From Henckelia pumila (Eukaryota; Streptophyta; Magnoliopsida; Lamiales; Gesneriaceae), in contig NC_133123.1 in the NCBI RefSeq assembly GCF_033568475.1, forward strand, positions 150,613,753 through 150,677,752: a stretch of 64,000 bases of DNA. Direction: 5' to 3'. Under the pieces are notes generated by a model. That model was not told the origin of the DNA and did not search any database. It worked only from the letters and a program-made list of their open reading frames with translations. The translations under genes were made by a program, and so were the position numbers. Within the stretch, counting starts at the first letter, position 1, and each line of letters starts with the position of its first letter. Below, piece by piece: positions 31,897 to 43,092 of this stretch.

Positions 31897-34800
31897 ATGT
31901 TATATTTTCCATTTGTATTGTACTTAATTTTTCTTTATTGCATTTTTGTGAAGTTTGATATGGAAAATGCTATGAGCAAACATGGAAATAATATCATGGA
32001 AATTTGCATAACGGATAGTGGTACAACACACACTATTCTGCGAGATGAAAGATATTTCTTGAAAATAAAACCAACAAAAACAATGGTGAATACCATATCA
32101 GGTCCTGTAGACTTGATTGAAGGTTGTAATAAAGCACAATTTTTGTTACCAAATGGTACAAAATTTCTTATAAATGATGCTTTATATTCACCACAATTAA
32201 AAAGAAATTTGTTGAGTTTTAATGACATATATTCTCATGGATATGATACTGAGACGATAACTGATGAAAATCAAAAATATATGTGTCTTACCACATATAA
32301 ATCAGGAAAGAAATATGTGGTTGAAAAATTATCAATGCTTTCTACTGGATTGCATTATACACATATAAGTCCAATCGAATCAAATATGGTGGTTAATAGT
32401 TCTTCAATATTAACAAATTGGCATGATCGATTGGAACATCCTGGTTCAATAATGATGCGAAGAATTATTGAAAATACGCATGGTCATCCATTGAAAGACC
32501 AGAAGATCTTTCAGAATAATAAGTTTCAATGTAAAGCATGTTCTCTTGGAAAACTTATTATAAGACCATCGCCAGCTAAAATCCAAACAGAATCACCCAT
32601 ATTTCTTGAACGCATTCAGGGTGATATTTGTGGGCCAATTCATCCACCATGTGGATCATTTCTATATTATATGGTATTGATCGATGCCTCTAGCAGATGG
32701 TCACATGTATGCTTATTGTCAACTCGGAATGTGGCATTTGCAAGATTAATGGCTCAAATAATAAAATTGCGGAATCAATTTCCCGATTATACAATCAAGA
32801 AAATAAGACTTGATAATGCTGGAGAATTTACTTCCCAAACTTTCAATGACTATTGTATGTCAATGGGAATTACTGTTGAGCATCCTGTTGCTCATGTTCA
32901 TACACAAAATGGATTAGCTGAATCATTGATTAAACGTCTACAACTGATTGCTAGACCAATAATTATGAGAACAAAACTCCCTATTTCTATATGGAGACAT
33001 GCAATTTTACATGCTGCGGCATTAATTCGCATCAGACCAAATGCATATCATAAATTCTCCCCATTGCAGCTTGCATTTGGTAAAGAACCAAATATTTCTC
33101 ATCTGAGAATTTTTGGATGTATGGTGTATGTGCCTATTGCACCACCTCAACGATAAAAAATGGGTCCTAAAAAAATTGGTATTTATATCGGTTATGATAG
33201 TCCATCAATCATTCGATATCTTGAGCCTCAGACAGGCGATGTGTTTACAGCACGCTTTGCTAATTGTCATTTTAATGAAGAAATCTTCCCAATGTTAGGG
33301 AGAGAAAAGAAACACATCGAAAAAGAAATCACATGGTATGTACCATCATTGTTATATTTGGATCCAAGGACCAAATAATGTGAGAAAGATGTACAACAAA
33401 TTGTGCACTTGCAAAGAATTGCAAATCAAATGCCAGGTGCATTTGCAGATACAAAAGGGGTAACAAAATCATATATACATGTTGTAAATGCCCCTGCTCG
33501 AATTGAAATTCCAAAGAAACAAATTGAAGACACTCATGATGTCATAAAACGCTTGAAGCGTGGAAGGCCAGTCGGTTCCAAGGATAAAAATCCTCAGAAA
33601 AGAAAAGGCATAGAGAAGCACGATGATCATAAAATAGAAAATGGTGTTCCAGAAGAAACACCTGATGATGAAAATGTTCTGTTAGAACCACAAACTGACG
33701 AGAATCGTGAAATCTCTATTAATTATATTAATACTGGAAAAATATGGAACCGAAAAGACATAGAAGATATTGATGAGATATTTTCTTATAATGTGGCTTG
33801 TGACATCATAAATGAAAATGAGGATCATGAACCAAAATCTTTTGGCGAATGTAAAACTCATCATGATTGGGCCAAATGGAAATATGTCATCCAAGTTGAA
33901 TTGGATTCGCTGAATAAACGTAATGTTTTTGGACCTATAGTCCTTACACCTGAAGGTGTAAAACCTATTGGATACAAATGAGTTTTTATTCGAAAGCGAA
34001 ATGAGAAAAATGAAATAGTCAGATATAAAGCTAGACTTGTTGCACAAGGTTTTTTTCAAAGGCCTGGAATTGATTATGAAGAAACGTATTCTCCTGTTAT
34101 GGATGCAATTACGTTTCGATATTTAATTAGTTTGGCAATGTCTAAAAATTTGAAAATGTGTCTTATGGATGTTGTTACAGCTTACTTATACGGATCACTT
34201 GATAGTGATATATACATGAAAATCCCTGAAGGATTTAAGATGTCTGAAGCACAAAGTTCAAAACCCAGAGAATTTTATTCTGTAAAATTGCAAAGATCAT
34301 TATATGGGTTAAAGCAATCCGGCCGAATGTGGTATAATCAGCTAAGTGAGCACTTGATGAAAAAGGAATATGTAAATGATCCAATATGTCCTTGTGTTTT
34401 CATCAAGAAAACAACATTCGGATGTGTAATTATTGTTGTATATGTTGATGATTTAAACATCATTGGAACGAATAAAGAAATTCAAGAAGTTATGATGTAC
34501 TTGAAGGAAGAATTTGAAATGAAGGATCTTGGAAAAACCAAGTATTGTCTGGGTTTGCAAATCGAACAAAAAGAATGTGGAATTTTTGTTCACCAGGCAA
34601 ATTATACAGAAAAGATCCTTAAACGTTTAAATATGGATAAATCAAATCCATTAAGTACTCCAATGGTTGTAAGATCATTAAACATAGAAAATAATTCATT
34701 TTGTCCATGTGAAGATGATGAAGTTATTCTTGGTCCAAAAGTACCATATCTAAGTGTCATTGGTGCTCTTATGTATCTTTCAAATTGCACTAGACCTGAT

Positions 34801-35439
34801 ATATCGTTTGCTGTAAATTTATTGGAAAGATTTAGTTCATATCCAACAAAGAGGCACTGGAACGGAATTAAACATATATTCTGTTATCTACGAGGAACAA
34901 CAGATTTGGGACTTTTGTACTCAAAAGACACCAATCAAAGTATCATTAGTTATGCTGATGCTGGATATTTATCTGATCCACATAAGGCACGTTCCCAAAC
35001 CGGATATGTATTTACTCGTGGAAGCACCGCAATTTCTTGGCGTTCACAGAAACAAACACTCGTAACAACTTCATCAAATCACGCCGAGATTATTGCATTA
35101 CATGAAGCAAGTCGTGAATGTGTATGGTTAAAGTCAATGACCAAACATATTCAAATATCGTGTGGATTGACAGTAGACAAGAAGCATGTGACACTATATG
35201 AAGATAATGTTGCATGTATTGCTCAAATGAAAGAAGGATACATCAAAAGTGACAGAACCAAACATATCCCCCCAAAATTCTTTGCCTACACTCAAGAGCT
35301 TGAGAAGAATAAAGATATTGATATCTGTTACATTCAATCAAGTGAGAACTCATCAGATCTCTTCACAAAGGCACTTCCCATGACGATATTCAGAAAGCAT
35401 ATATACAACATTGGGATGCGCAATCTACGGAATATGTGA
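31897..35439 (+). pseudogene. copia pol (protease, integrase, RT, RNase H), three in-frame stops
   Basis: All domains read in one frame with no frameshift. The protease has DSGTTHTIL (near 32017). Integrase has its HHCC zinc region (WHDRLEHPG, CKAC) and catalytic core (GDICGP, RLDNAGEF, HVHTQNGLAES). Reverse transcriptase has the active site YVDDLNIIG (near 34441), and RNase H has SYADAGYLSDPHKARSQTGY (near 34945). Stops at 33154-33156 (TAA), 33376-33378 (TAA) and 33979-33981 (TGA) lie between integrase and RT. Cis-acting parts are intact, so the element could be mobilised only with proteins from a sister copy. Start choice is uncertain; a Met at 31960 is also plausible. Confidence 0.93.
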
Positions 35440-35604
35440 AGAATCACTCATGTTAACATGAGGAGGAGTTTACGTGGCTGCACTCTTTTTTTCTTACTAT
35501 GGTTTTTATCCCACTGGATTTTTTCTAGTAATGTTTTTAACGATGTAGTATAAAACACGTAATGAAGACAGTCATCATATCACGATCATCATCACAAGGG
35601 GGAG

Positions 35605-35885
35605 TGTTGAAAAATATATTATTATTATTATTATGTTGAATATTGAATATTGAATGTTGAATGTTGAATATTGAGTTGTAAAATGTGGAAAATTAGTGTG
35701 TGATGATGTAGATGATGATGTTTTAATTTTTGGACTAATCTCAAATGTGGATCTATAAATATGTTTTTATTTGTGATGAAAAATACAATTGAGTTAAGAG
35801 AAAAATATTATAAAGTGTAGAGTTTGATATATTTTGAGTTTTGGAGTTTTTACTTTTTATCATAAATTTTAACTTTTTCACAACA
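35605..35885 (+). repeat. 3' LTR (281 bp)
   Basis: Near-identical to the 5' LTR. Six of the seven base differences I count are transitions, and most read C or G in the 5' LTR and T or A here, as expected from deamination of methylated DNA. Confidence 0.93.
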
Positions 35886-36273
35886 ATTACAACTTATCAA
35901 TTCAACGATATAAAAACATTATTTCGAAAAGTAAATAGATCCATTTGCAAACTCTAACTCTACTCCAACCATCATTCATGTCTATATCCAAGAAACACTT
36001 GCATGTGCATGCTCTAAGAAAATTGGCACATAACATTAATGACAATGGGAAACACACACTTACATATTCAGACCTCAATAAATATATATGTTTTGAAGAG
36101 CTAGTACGAAAGGAGCCTAGCTAGCTTGCCGACGAGGAGGGACCGTATTTTATATTCAAGGGGATGAATTATTTTTTTATTTAATTTATTTCCCTTTTTT
36201 AAAAAAATTACGCATTAAATTTCAAAACTTTCCCATTTCATGGGGGTGTGTATATGAATCGACATTTCTATAA

Positions 36274-36661
36274 GGCATCGTTTTGTTCACCATATTACTA
36301 ATATATGTATAATTCATCACATCTCATTCCACGTTATTCTCATCATATTATTTATGTATATATTAATTATTTATTTTACATCAATCAAATCATTAATTAT
36401 TTATCTCATATCAATCAAATCATTGAATTTAAATTATTATATTACCCCTTATAAATAATATAAATTTTATTTTATTTATTGTTAAAAGGACAAAATAGTC
36501 ATTTAACATTTTTATATAAAATTTAATCAATCAAATCAAATATATTATAATCTATCAATCAAATCCAATACTATTTTAACTATCATTTCTTATTTATTTT
36601 CTATTGCATTATAATACTCATCTATATATTACTTATACCATACCTCAAACCAAACGGTGCC
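36274..36661. mobile_element. Harbinger/Tourist-like MITE (388 bp)
   Basis: Inverted ends GGCATCGTTTTG and CCAAACGGTGCC, flanked by the 3-bp duplication TAA (36271-36273 and 36662-36664). AT-rich inside, with a doubled TTAATTATTTAT..ATCAATCAAATCATT unit. No coding sequence. Confidence 0.8.
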
Positions 36662-36756
36662 TAAAGTGAGATTAAGCTAGCGTAAAAGCGTTGATAAGGT
36701 GTAAAGCATATCGATTATGTGAAAAAAACGACCAAACACGTAATTGATCATATTAA

Positions 36757-36812
36757 GGTAGTGTTTGCAATCTCTAAAAATAAGTGATTATCGAGAGGTT
36801 GCAAACACTACC
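36757..36812. mobile_element. Very short Harbinger-like MITE (56 bp)
   Basis: The 56-bp element is nearly all terminal inverted repeat: GGTAGTGTTTGCAATCTCT against AGAGGTTGCAAACACTACC. It is flanked by TAA on both sides (36754-36756 and 36813-36815). It shares GGTAGTGTTTG with the 130-bp MITE at 16775-16904, so they are probably the same family. Confidence 0.8.
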
Positions 36813-36815
36813 TAA

Positions 36816-39180
36816 ATTAGTATTTGCGATTGTTTCTAAAAGCATCAATACTTAAGTACGCTTAATTCTCAACAATGAGCGAAAGCATTTAAGTTTCATT
36901 AATATTGATATTACAATAATTTAATGTTGAAACTTTCATATTGATTTTTAAAAAAAAAATTCCTCAAAAGAATTCAAATTAATATATAAGATTTTGGTTT
37001 TGCCACGTTTCACGTTTTTTAAAACTTAATGTAAAATGTCTTCACATATATACTCCTCAAAATGAAAATATTAAAAGCCTCTTTGTTTGCTTTGGCAATT
37101 TAATTTCGGTAGACCCCTTTACAAGTAGGTACGTTGGCTGGTAGGCCATTGCCTTTCCGAAATAATCAAATATATAGGCCGGGATATGATATTTTACTTG
37201 GTCAAGCCTAACCTTTTCCAATTATTGCGGTATAAAAGTACAAGAATTTGATGCCAAACGAGTGATTAGCATTCATCCCAAAATAATTAACATTCTTAAT
37301 TCGTTTTAAATTAAAAAAATCTTGAAATTACGTTTTTGTTATTGTTGAAGTGGTTTATACAATGACGTTATGTGTTGAATTAAGCTTTGCTTGTGTGAGG
37401 ATAGCATTGAGATGAGTGACGTTAATAACATGTTGCATTAAGTGTTGTTGATATTGTTGTAAACATGATTGGATATGTGAGCCACAGAAGAGGTCGTACG
37501 TATGTGAAAACACAAGATTTTAATGGGTCGGAGTGAACTTAATTTGGTGCAAAACAACACCAACAACAAGAAGGGATGATGTTTGGCATCTATTAACAAC
37601 TCGATTATTAACACTCAAATAAGTGTTTCAGTCATTCATGTATGCTAGCTCGTTGTTTAGTATGGGACACTATGCTGACATAATAAGAATTAAAAGTTAC
37701 ATCCTATATCACAAGATTTGATACAATAATATCATTCACTGTCGATTCTAACATAACGATTGTATATAAATACATAATATTCATAAAAATTTATCGAAAA
37801 AGTAGAAGGAAAACTATGATAGAATTATTATAATTTTCGTCGTAATCGATCTAATCTTAAAAAACTAGTGCTTGTTGTTGTATATATCACTTCAAAACAC
37901 TTGACTCGATGTGCTTGTTTTTGTTTTTTTATATATATAAGATCATTTTCCTCGTTTGAATATATTTTTGAAAATGTACCTATATTCCTTGCTCGGAGTT
38001 AAAAACAGAATCATATTTTTATAATATTTATGCAACAATTGTTTTTTTTTCTTTTTTAACAATGTTTTCCTTAAAAAAATCAATTTTAAAACTTGTGCAA
38101 CTTTGTCCTTTTAATTTGCAACCATATATACATCCTTTTCTACAAGAAAATTTCTCAATAAATCCATAAAGACTAGGACAAGAAGGTCTTTTATATTTAG
38201 ATAAACTCAAATTTTCTAAAATAAGTCTAATTAAAGTCAACAGTTTTTATGGAAGAATATGAAACAAAATAATAAATAATAAACAAGGGAAAAGATTCCC
38301 ACAATTTAATCCATTATTTCTCACGGATATCCTATAGTTGTTGAGCTCTCGTTCTAGATACTACACATGTTTTTAAAAGACTGCACACTGGTTTTTTTAA
38401 GCTAAGTATAGGCCCCATTTTTTGACATTTTCTAATCTTCTAAAATTCTTTATTTCTAGAAATTAGAAATAAATGTTATTCTAGAAAATGAATTCTTCCC
38501 AAGATCAGCGAAAAAAATATAATGGGCGCCTGATAATTTGACATTTTTATCCCATTGTGTTCACAATATTGACATTTAATATTTTAAAGTCTCTTATTTA
38601 TAATATATATTTTAAAAATAGAATCGCACACTTACTAGATGCCCCTGTTTAGTTGACATTTTTCAACTCGTGTAACAATCTTCATTTCTAGAACTATTTT
38701 CACTGATAATTTTTTTTCTTGCATAGGGTATTTAAAAGAAAAAAAAATATATTTACAGTTTATAGAATTATATGAATAAATTTATACAGATAAATTTTAA
38801 ATTTATTCTTATTTAATTTAAGAAATTTTAATTTATGATGATTTAAAATTCAGGAAAATGATATACGATTTGAGTTCGAAATCAAAATCACACGTCTTTA
38901 TATAAATTAGACTCTATCCATCCATGCTAACGTAATATATTTGAAAGAGCATACACTTTATAGGCCCCATAAAGTTGACATTGTCTATTTGCACAAGTGC
39001 ATAACATCAATTATTTCGTAGAGAACTTTACCAGAAGAAGGGATCCATTCTTGGGGTCTGTCTAGCTCATGTGCTGCATCCAACTGTTTTTGTTTGCAAA
39101 AAAAAAAAGAAAAAAAAGACCGTTAGATCTATATTCGAGTAGTGCCCGAATGAGAAAGCATAGACAAAACCCCATTCTTG
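36816..39180. other. AT-rich intergenic DNA
   Basis: No gene or bounded repeat that I can support. Two blocks look alike and may be remnants of one repeat: 38400-38480 (GGCCCC..TTGACATTTTCTAA, TTTATTTCTAG) and 38640-38700 (GCCCCTGTTTAGTTGACATT, CATTTCTAGAA). Confidence 0.5.
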
Positions 39181-39290
39181 ATAAACAAAAAAGTACACAA
39201 ATTGCCCACAGGGACAGAGGCGAGTTGGTAAGGCCTGAGGTGACGAGAAAACAAATTCTCCAACGTTGCGGATTCGATCCTCGTGTGGAG

Positions 39291-40232
39291 CAGTGCCGGA
39301 CCTGAGATTTTGAGGCCTGAGGCGAGCACAAAAAATGATGCCCTCAAAGTTTAATATTCATATAGAAATAATAGTATTTGTAACATGAATTCTAAAATAA
39401 AAATTTTAAAAAAATAAATCATCAAAAACAATATATTATAACAAATACTAAAAAACAAAAAAGATCCAAACAAAATATAAAATTCATGTTCCGAACCAGT
39501 ATATAGTTACTTGAATATAACTAGTTTTGAAGCGAAAGTATTAATTAAATTTGCATAATCAACTTTCTCAAAAAAAAATTCTCGATAGATAACATAGCTA
39601 ACACATTTAGTCTTTCTTGCGACATAGATGATCGAAGATAAGTTTTGATCAACTTCAATTTGGAAAATTTGAAGAAAAGTCTCTGGTAGCTAAGAAGAGT
39701 TCATTCCAAAAGTATTTTCCAATCCAATGAAAATTCTAAACTAGATTCCTTCCAAATAAAGTAAGTTCAGAAAAAAAAATTATCACGAGTGATAACTGAT
39801 GAGTCACACAAGCAAACATACAAAAATAAGGAATTCAGTTTTCTGAAAAACCAAAATCTAAATATGCTTGAGCGGTGGAAGGAGAAAAGATTTTTCTTAC
39901 CTCAATTGCTCTGTTTTCTCTCGCCTCGCTCGAATATTTGACTGTGAAATTTTGTTCAATCTGCACTATGCAGATTTCTTCTCCCTCACGGTGATGGTGA
40001 ATCTTTGATTCATTTTCTTCTTAATTATCACGTTTAAATTAACTAACTAAGATAGGGCTTTTTTTTCTTTGGAAAGAAATTAAGAGAGGGCTTATCAACT
40101 ATTATTTATGAGCTTATTTAAAATGGGCTCATGAACTATCATATTGATTTTTTTTAAAAAAGATTTTGGTGCCCCCAATTTTTTTAGGCCTGAGGCACTT
40201 GCCTCATTTGTTATATAACAAGTCCGGGCCTG
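39291..40232 (-). mobile_element. hAT element (942 bp) with a transposase relic
   Basis: The ends CAGTGCCGGACC and, inverted, CAGGCCCGGACT form hAT-type terminal repeats. A perfect 8-bp duplication GTGTGGAG flanks it (39283-39290 and 40233-40240). Both subterminal regions repeat GGCCTGAGGC. It carries a transposase C-terminal fragment on the minus strand and is an internally deleted, non-autonomous copy. Confidence 0.9.
39515..39700 (-). pseudogene. hAT transposase C-terminal relic (ZMYM1-like family)
   Basis: The minus strand reads KFSKLKLIKTYLRSSMSQER then LNVLAMLSIE and, past a frame change, LDYANLINTFASK. This is the C-terminal dimerisation region of the plant hAT transposases annotated as zinc finger MYM-type 1-like (family recognition from memory). 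The rest of the transposase is missing. Confidence 0.75.
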
Positions 40233-40690
40233 GTGTGGAGCATATTCTCCGCTGAAATATTGTGGAATATGCTTTTAACGTTGGTCATGTTGCTCCCTCC
40301 CTGAGGTCTCTGTCGCTCGTACACATCCCTCGATTTAACCCCGCATTAGCCAACGGACCTCTTACTCATGCCTTCGGGGTCAACCTTTTTTCAGAAAAAA
40401 TGCACAAATTTCCATTTGCCTTTTGCGCAATTAAATGTTTATTTATTCACCCTACGTATTTAGATTGAAGGAAATTTTCGATTAAAAAAAGTATACTTAA
40501 CACATAGTGGTAAATAAATACAATATTAAAGTCTAAATATCTCATTAACCCTTGTGTTTGATCCAACGGTATCAACACATTCGAATTCATTAGATCTACA
40601 TATTTAAGTATAGATCCCACGATATCAAATACTCTCCCCGTCTCATTTATTTACGATATATTTTATTTTTCACTCGTCTCAAATATTGTA

Positions 40691-40923
40691 ATGGGCTGGG
40701 TGCGTCTCTATGCTTCTGGCCCATCTGGCCTTCTGCTCTGGGGCCCAGGCTCATACTCATGGTCTTCTCTCCACCTGGAAAGGAGAGTTTTTGCCCTTAA
40801 CAGGATTCGAACTTGGACCACCAGACATATATCCAAATTCAACTCAATTCTGGTACCACTAAGCGTGGGCCCCCAGAGCAGAAGGCCAGATGGGCCAGAA
40901 GCAGAGGGACGCACCCAGCCCAT
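40691..40923 (-). repeat. 57-bp inverted repeats around a tRNA-like (SINE) core
   Basis: The left arm 40691-40747 (ATGGGCTGGGTGCGTCTCTA..) and right arm about 40867-40923 (..GACGCACCCAGCCCAT) are complementary with 2-3 mismatches and one indel. Between them, on the minus strand, lie GGTACCAGAATTGAGTTG and a box B-like AAGTTCGAATCC. Each arm alone is GC-rich against AT-rich flanks. It may be a SINE with foldback ends or an inverted duplication. Confidence 0.75.
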
Positions 40924-40929
40924 TACATA

Positions 40930-42850
40930 AAAGGATTCAAAACTCTAAATATTCTCAAATTAAATATTCTTGGATTAAAATTAAATAATTTCTGACCTTA
41001 TCGCATTTCAGTCCTTGAACTTTTCCATATTTGCAAATTGGTCCTTGCTCGGATTTAATCTTCAAATTAAATCCTTGATATGTATAATCTTGGAATTTAC
41101 ATCTTAAATTTCATAAATATCAATTAAATATTTTTAATATTTTAATTTAATAATTCCGGATATTCAAATCTTAAAATCCGAAAAATTCTCAAATTAAATA
41201 TTTTTTACCCGAAATTGAAATATCTAATTTTCATAAATTTTCAAATTCATATTTTCTCATATTCGGAATTTAAATCTTAAATCCTGTAATTAATAACTTA
41301 ATATTTTCGAGTCTTACAAATATATAGTTCAGTTTTCATATTTAATGTTATATTTCCTATTTTTTTTTATCAATTTATCTTTGTTAAATTAATATCATTA
41401 ACTACTTATATAATTATTTTATTATATTAAAATATTCATTAAATAAGAATAAAATAAAAAATTACTTTCTAAAATTCACTTTTTCAAACATTTTTTTAAC
41501 CTGTAAAAACATACACTTGTCCATACCAAAAAGTGGTGATTCTAGGTAATTGCATATACTTAAGATAATTAATTAACAATGGCCCCCCCTCTAGGTACTA
41601 GTTATTAGTTATTGTTAGGTATAATAAAAGCGTGTGAGCCATGTGGTGCTCCTAGTGCTAGGGGCGGTGGCTGACTTTGAATTGAACCAAGTTTATATCT
41701 AAACCCACCCGATTGAAAATTAATTGATAGGGTAATTCGCCCTTTGGGTCCCCGATCTATAGGTAAATTCCCTTTCACCCCCATAAATACTCAACATGTT
41801 AAAACACTTTTGCCCCCAAAATAAATTTAGCTAAATATAGAAATTAAAGGTGTTACTACAATAATCAGTGTTGGTTAAGCTTATGTAGTCTATTTTATTG
41901 CACATGTGCATGCATTGGTAGGAATTTGTGTTTTCATCTTTCACGGTTTTGGTATAGATTCATTTCGCGTAACGAATTCGGCATGATGATCATTTGTATT
42001 CAAAGATTCATATCATCTTGTAATTCACAAATTAGGTGAGTTGGTTTGTTGTTGCGTGTTATTTGTACATGAAATATTGATGTGTTTATCACGTTATTTA
42101 AATCATGAACAAGTACTTTTCTTTCACATCGGTCTATATTTGTAGTTAAAAAATATTATTGGCATAAAAATAATATTTTTCATAGATCAGGTTGGGTATG
42201 AGACTCGTCTCACAAAATTGATCTGTGAGACGATTTTATATGATTTGTTGTGTTAAGTAATTCGATAAAAATTCATATTGTTATATTTATATATGACATA
42301 ATAAAGTTCAAAAATCAGTTCCAAACCTTTTATAATCGAATTAACATGAAAGTGTATCTTTTTTATGGTAGAATTGAAGCTCAATATTTCGAGTTATCTC
42401 AAAGTTAAAAAAAGATAAGCTACTTTGAACTTGAGTTCAGCTCAGGACTTTAACTTGAGGTCAACTCAGCTTAAAGTTTGAATCCAATTTCAGCTTGTTT
42501 TGTTTAGACTTAAAATACCGATTACCGAATTACAATTATACGTGTATTTCTCGTCGCGAACGATGGACTGAAATTCAAATTACCCTGTAGTGAAGGGGCC
42601 AAAAGGCAAATTCACAAATACAAAACAAACATGTCTATGGGCAAGGACCAGTACGCCTCGTATCCAACACGGGCTGGTTTCCAATGGCAGACACGTCCAC
42701 GCAAGAAAGTAACAATAAAATATTCAAATAAACAAACGTATATTTCCCCTAATTGGGTATCGTAGTTGTATTTCAAGAATATTATATATTCACACGCATT
42801 AACCAGGAAAAATACAGCAAATCATGGAGTTTTCGGGGCCCATCCATTGA
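40930..42850. other. Intergenic DNA upstream of the Nudix gene
   Basis: AT-rich, no gene seen. A GTCCTTGAACTTTTCCATAT..GGTCCTTG segment (about 41010-41050) looks like a dispersed-repeat remnant. A GATCTGTGAGAC motif at about 42220 is shared with 22280. Confidence 0.5.
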
Positions 42851-42860
42851 TGTTTCCCCC

Positions 42861-42867
42861 TATAAAA
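42861..42867 (+). promoter_or_regulatory. TATA box of the Nudix hydrolase gene
   Basis: TATAAAA within CCCCCTATAAAATCGAGTGG lies 232 bp upstream of the ATG, implying a leader of roughly 200 nt. Confidence 0.6.
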
Positions 42868-43092
42868 TCGAGTGGACAGGCTGATTCATCTCATCAGTTA
42901 TCCACAGCCCTTCAAGACAATTAATTACCTGCCATTAATTCACTTCTCTCGCCAAAAAAATTAAGCAACTGGAGATTTTTAAGGCGGTTTCCCGAACGGT
43001 GTCGAAAGATTTATACTGGGTTTCTTCCCTTTTTGAGTTTTTGAGATTTGTTCTCTGTAAAAAAAGAAGATAGGAGATTAGATTGATTAGCG

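Larger units (their letters stand above)
29705..35890 (+). mobile_element. Full-length Ty1/copia retrotransposon, both LTRs present, coding regions broken
   Basis: It has LTRs at 29710-29987 and 35605-35885, TG..CA ends, a polypurine tract AAGGGGGAG just before the 3' LTR, and flanking 5-bp sites ATTGC (29705-29709) and ATTAC (35886-35890), 4 of 5 matching. Order is gag, then protease-integrase-RT-RNase H, which defines Ty1/copia. By eye the LTRs differ at about 7 bases plus one 3-bp indel in the ATT run, so insertion is fairly recent. All proteins needed are encoded but carry in-frame stops. A downstream leader of about 0.8 kb precedes gag. Confidence 0.95.
39205..40392 (+). mobile_element. 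tRNA-derived SINE, split by a hAT element
   Basis: The left part (39205-39290) has a box A-like GGCGAGTTGGTAAGG and box B GGATTCGATCC. The right part (40233-40392) continues GTGTGGAGCATATTCTCCGC and ends in a T-rich tail. Imperfect 15-16-bp duplications flank it (AAAAAAGTACACAAATT before, AAAAAATGCACAAATT after), as for L1-type retroposition. Without the insertion it is about 240 bp. Confidence 0.7.
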
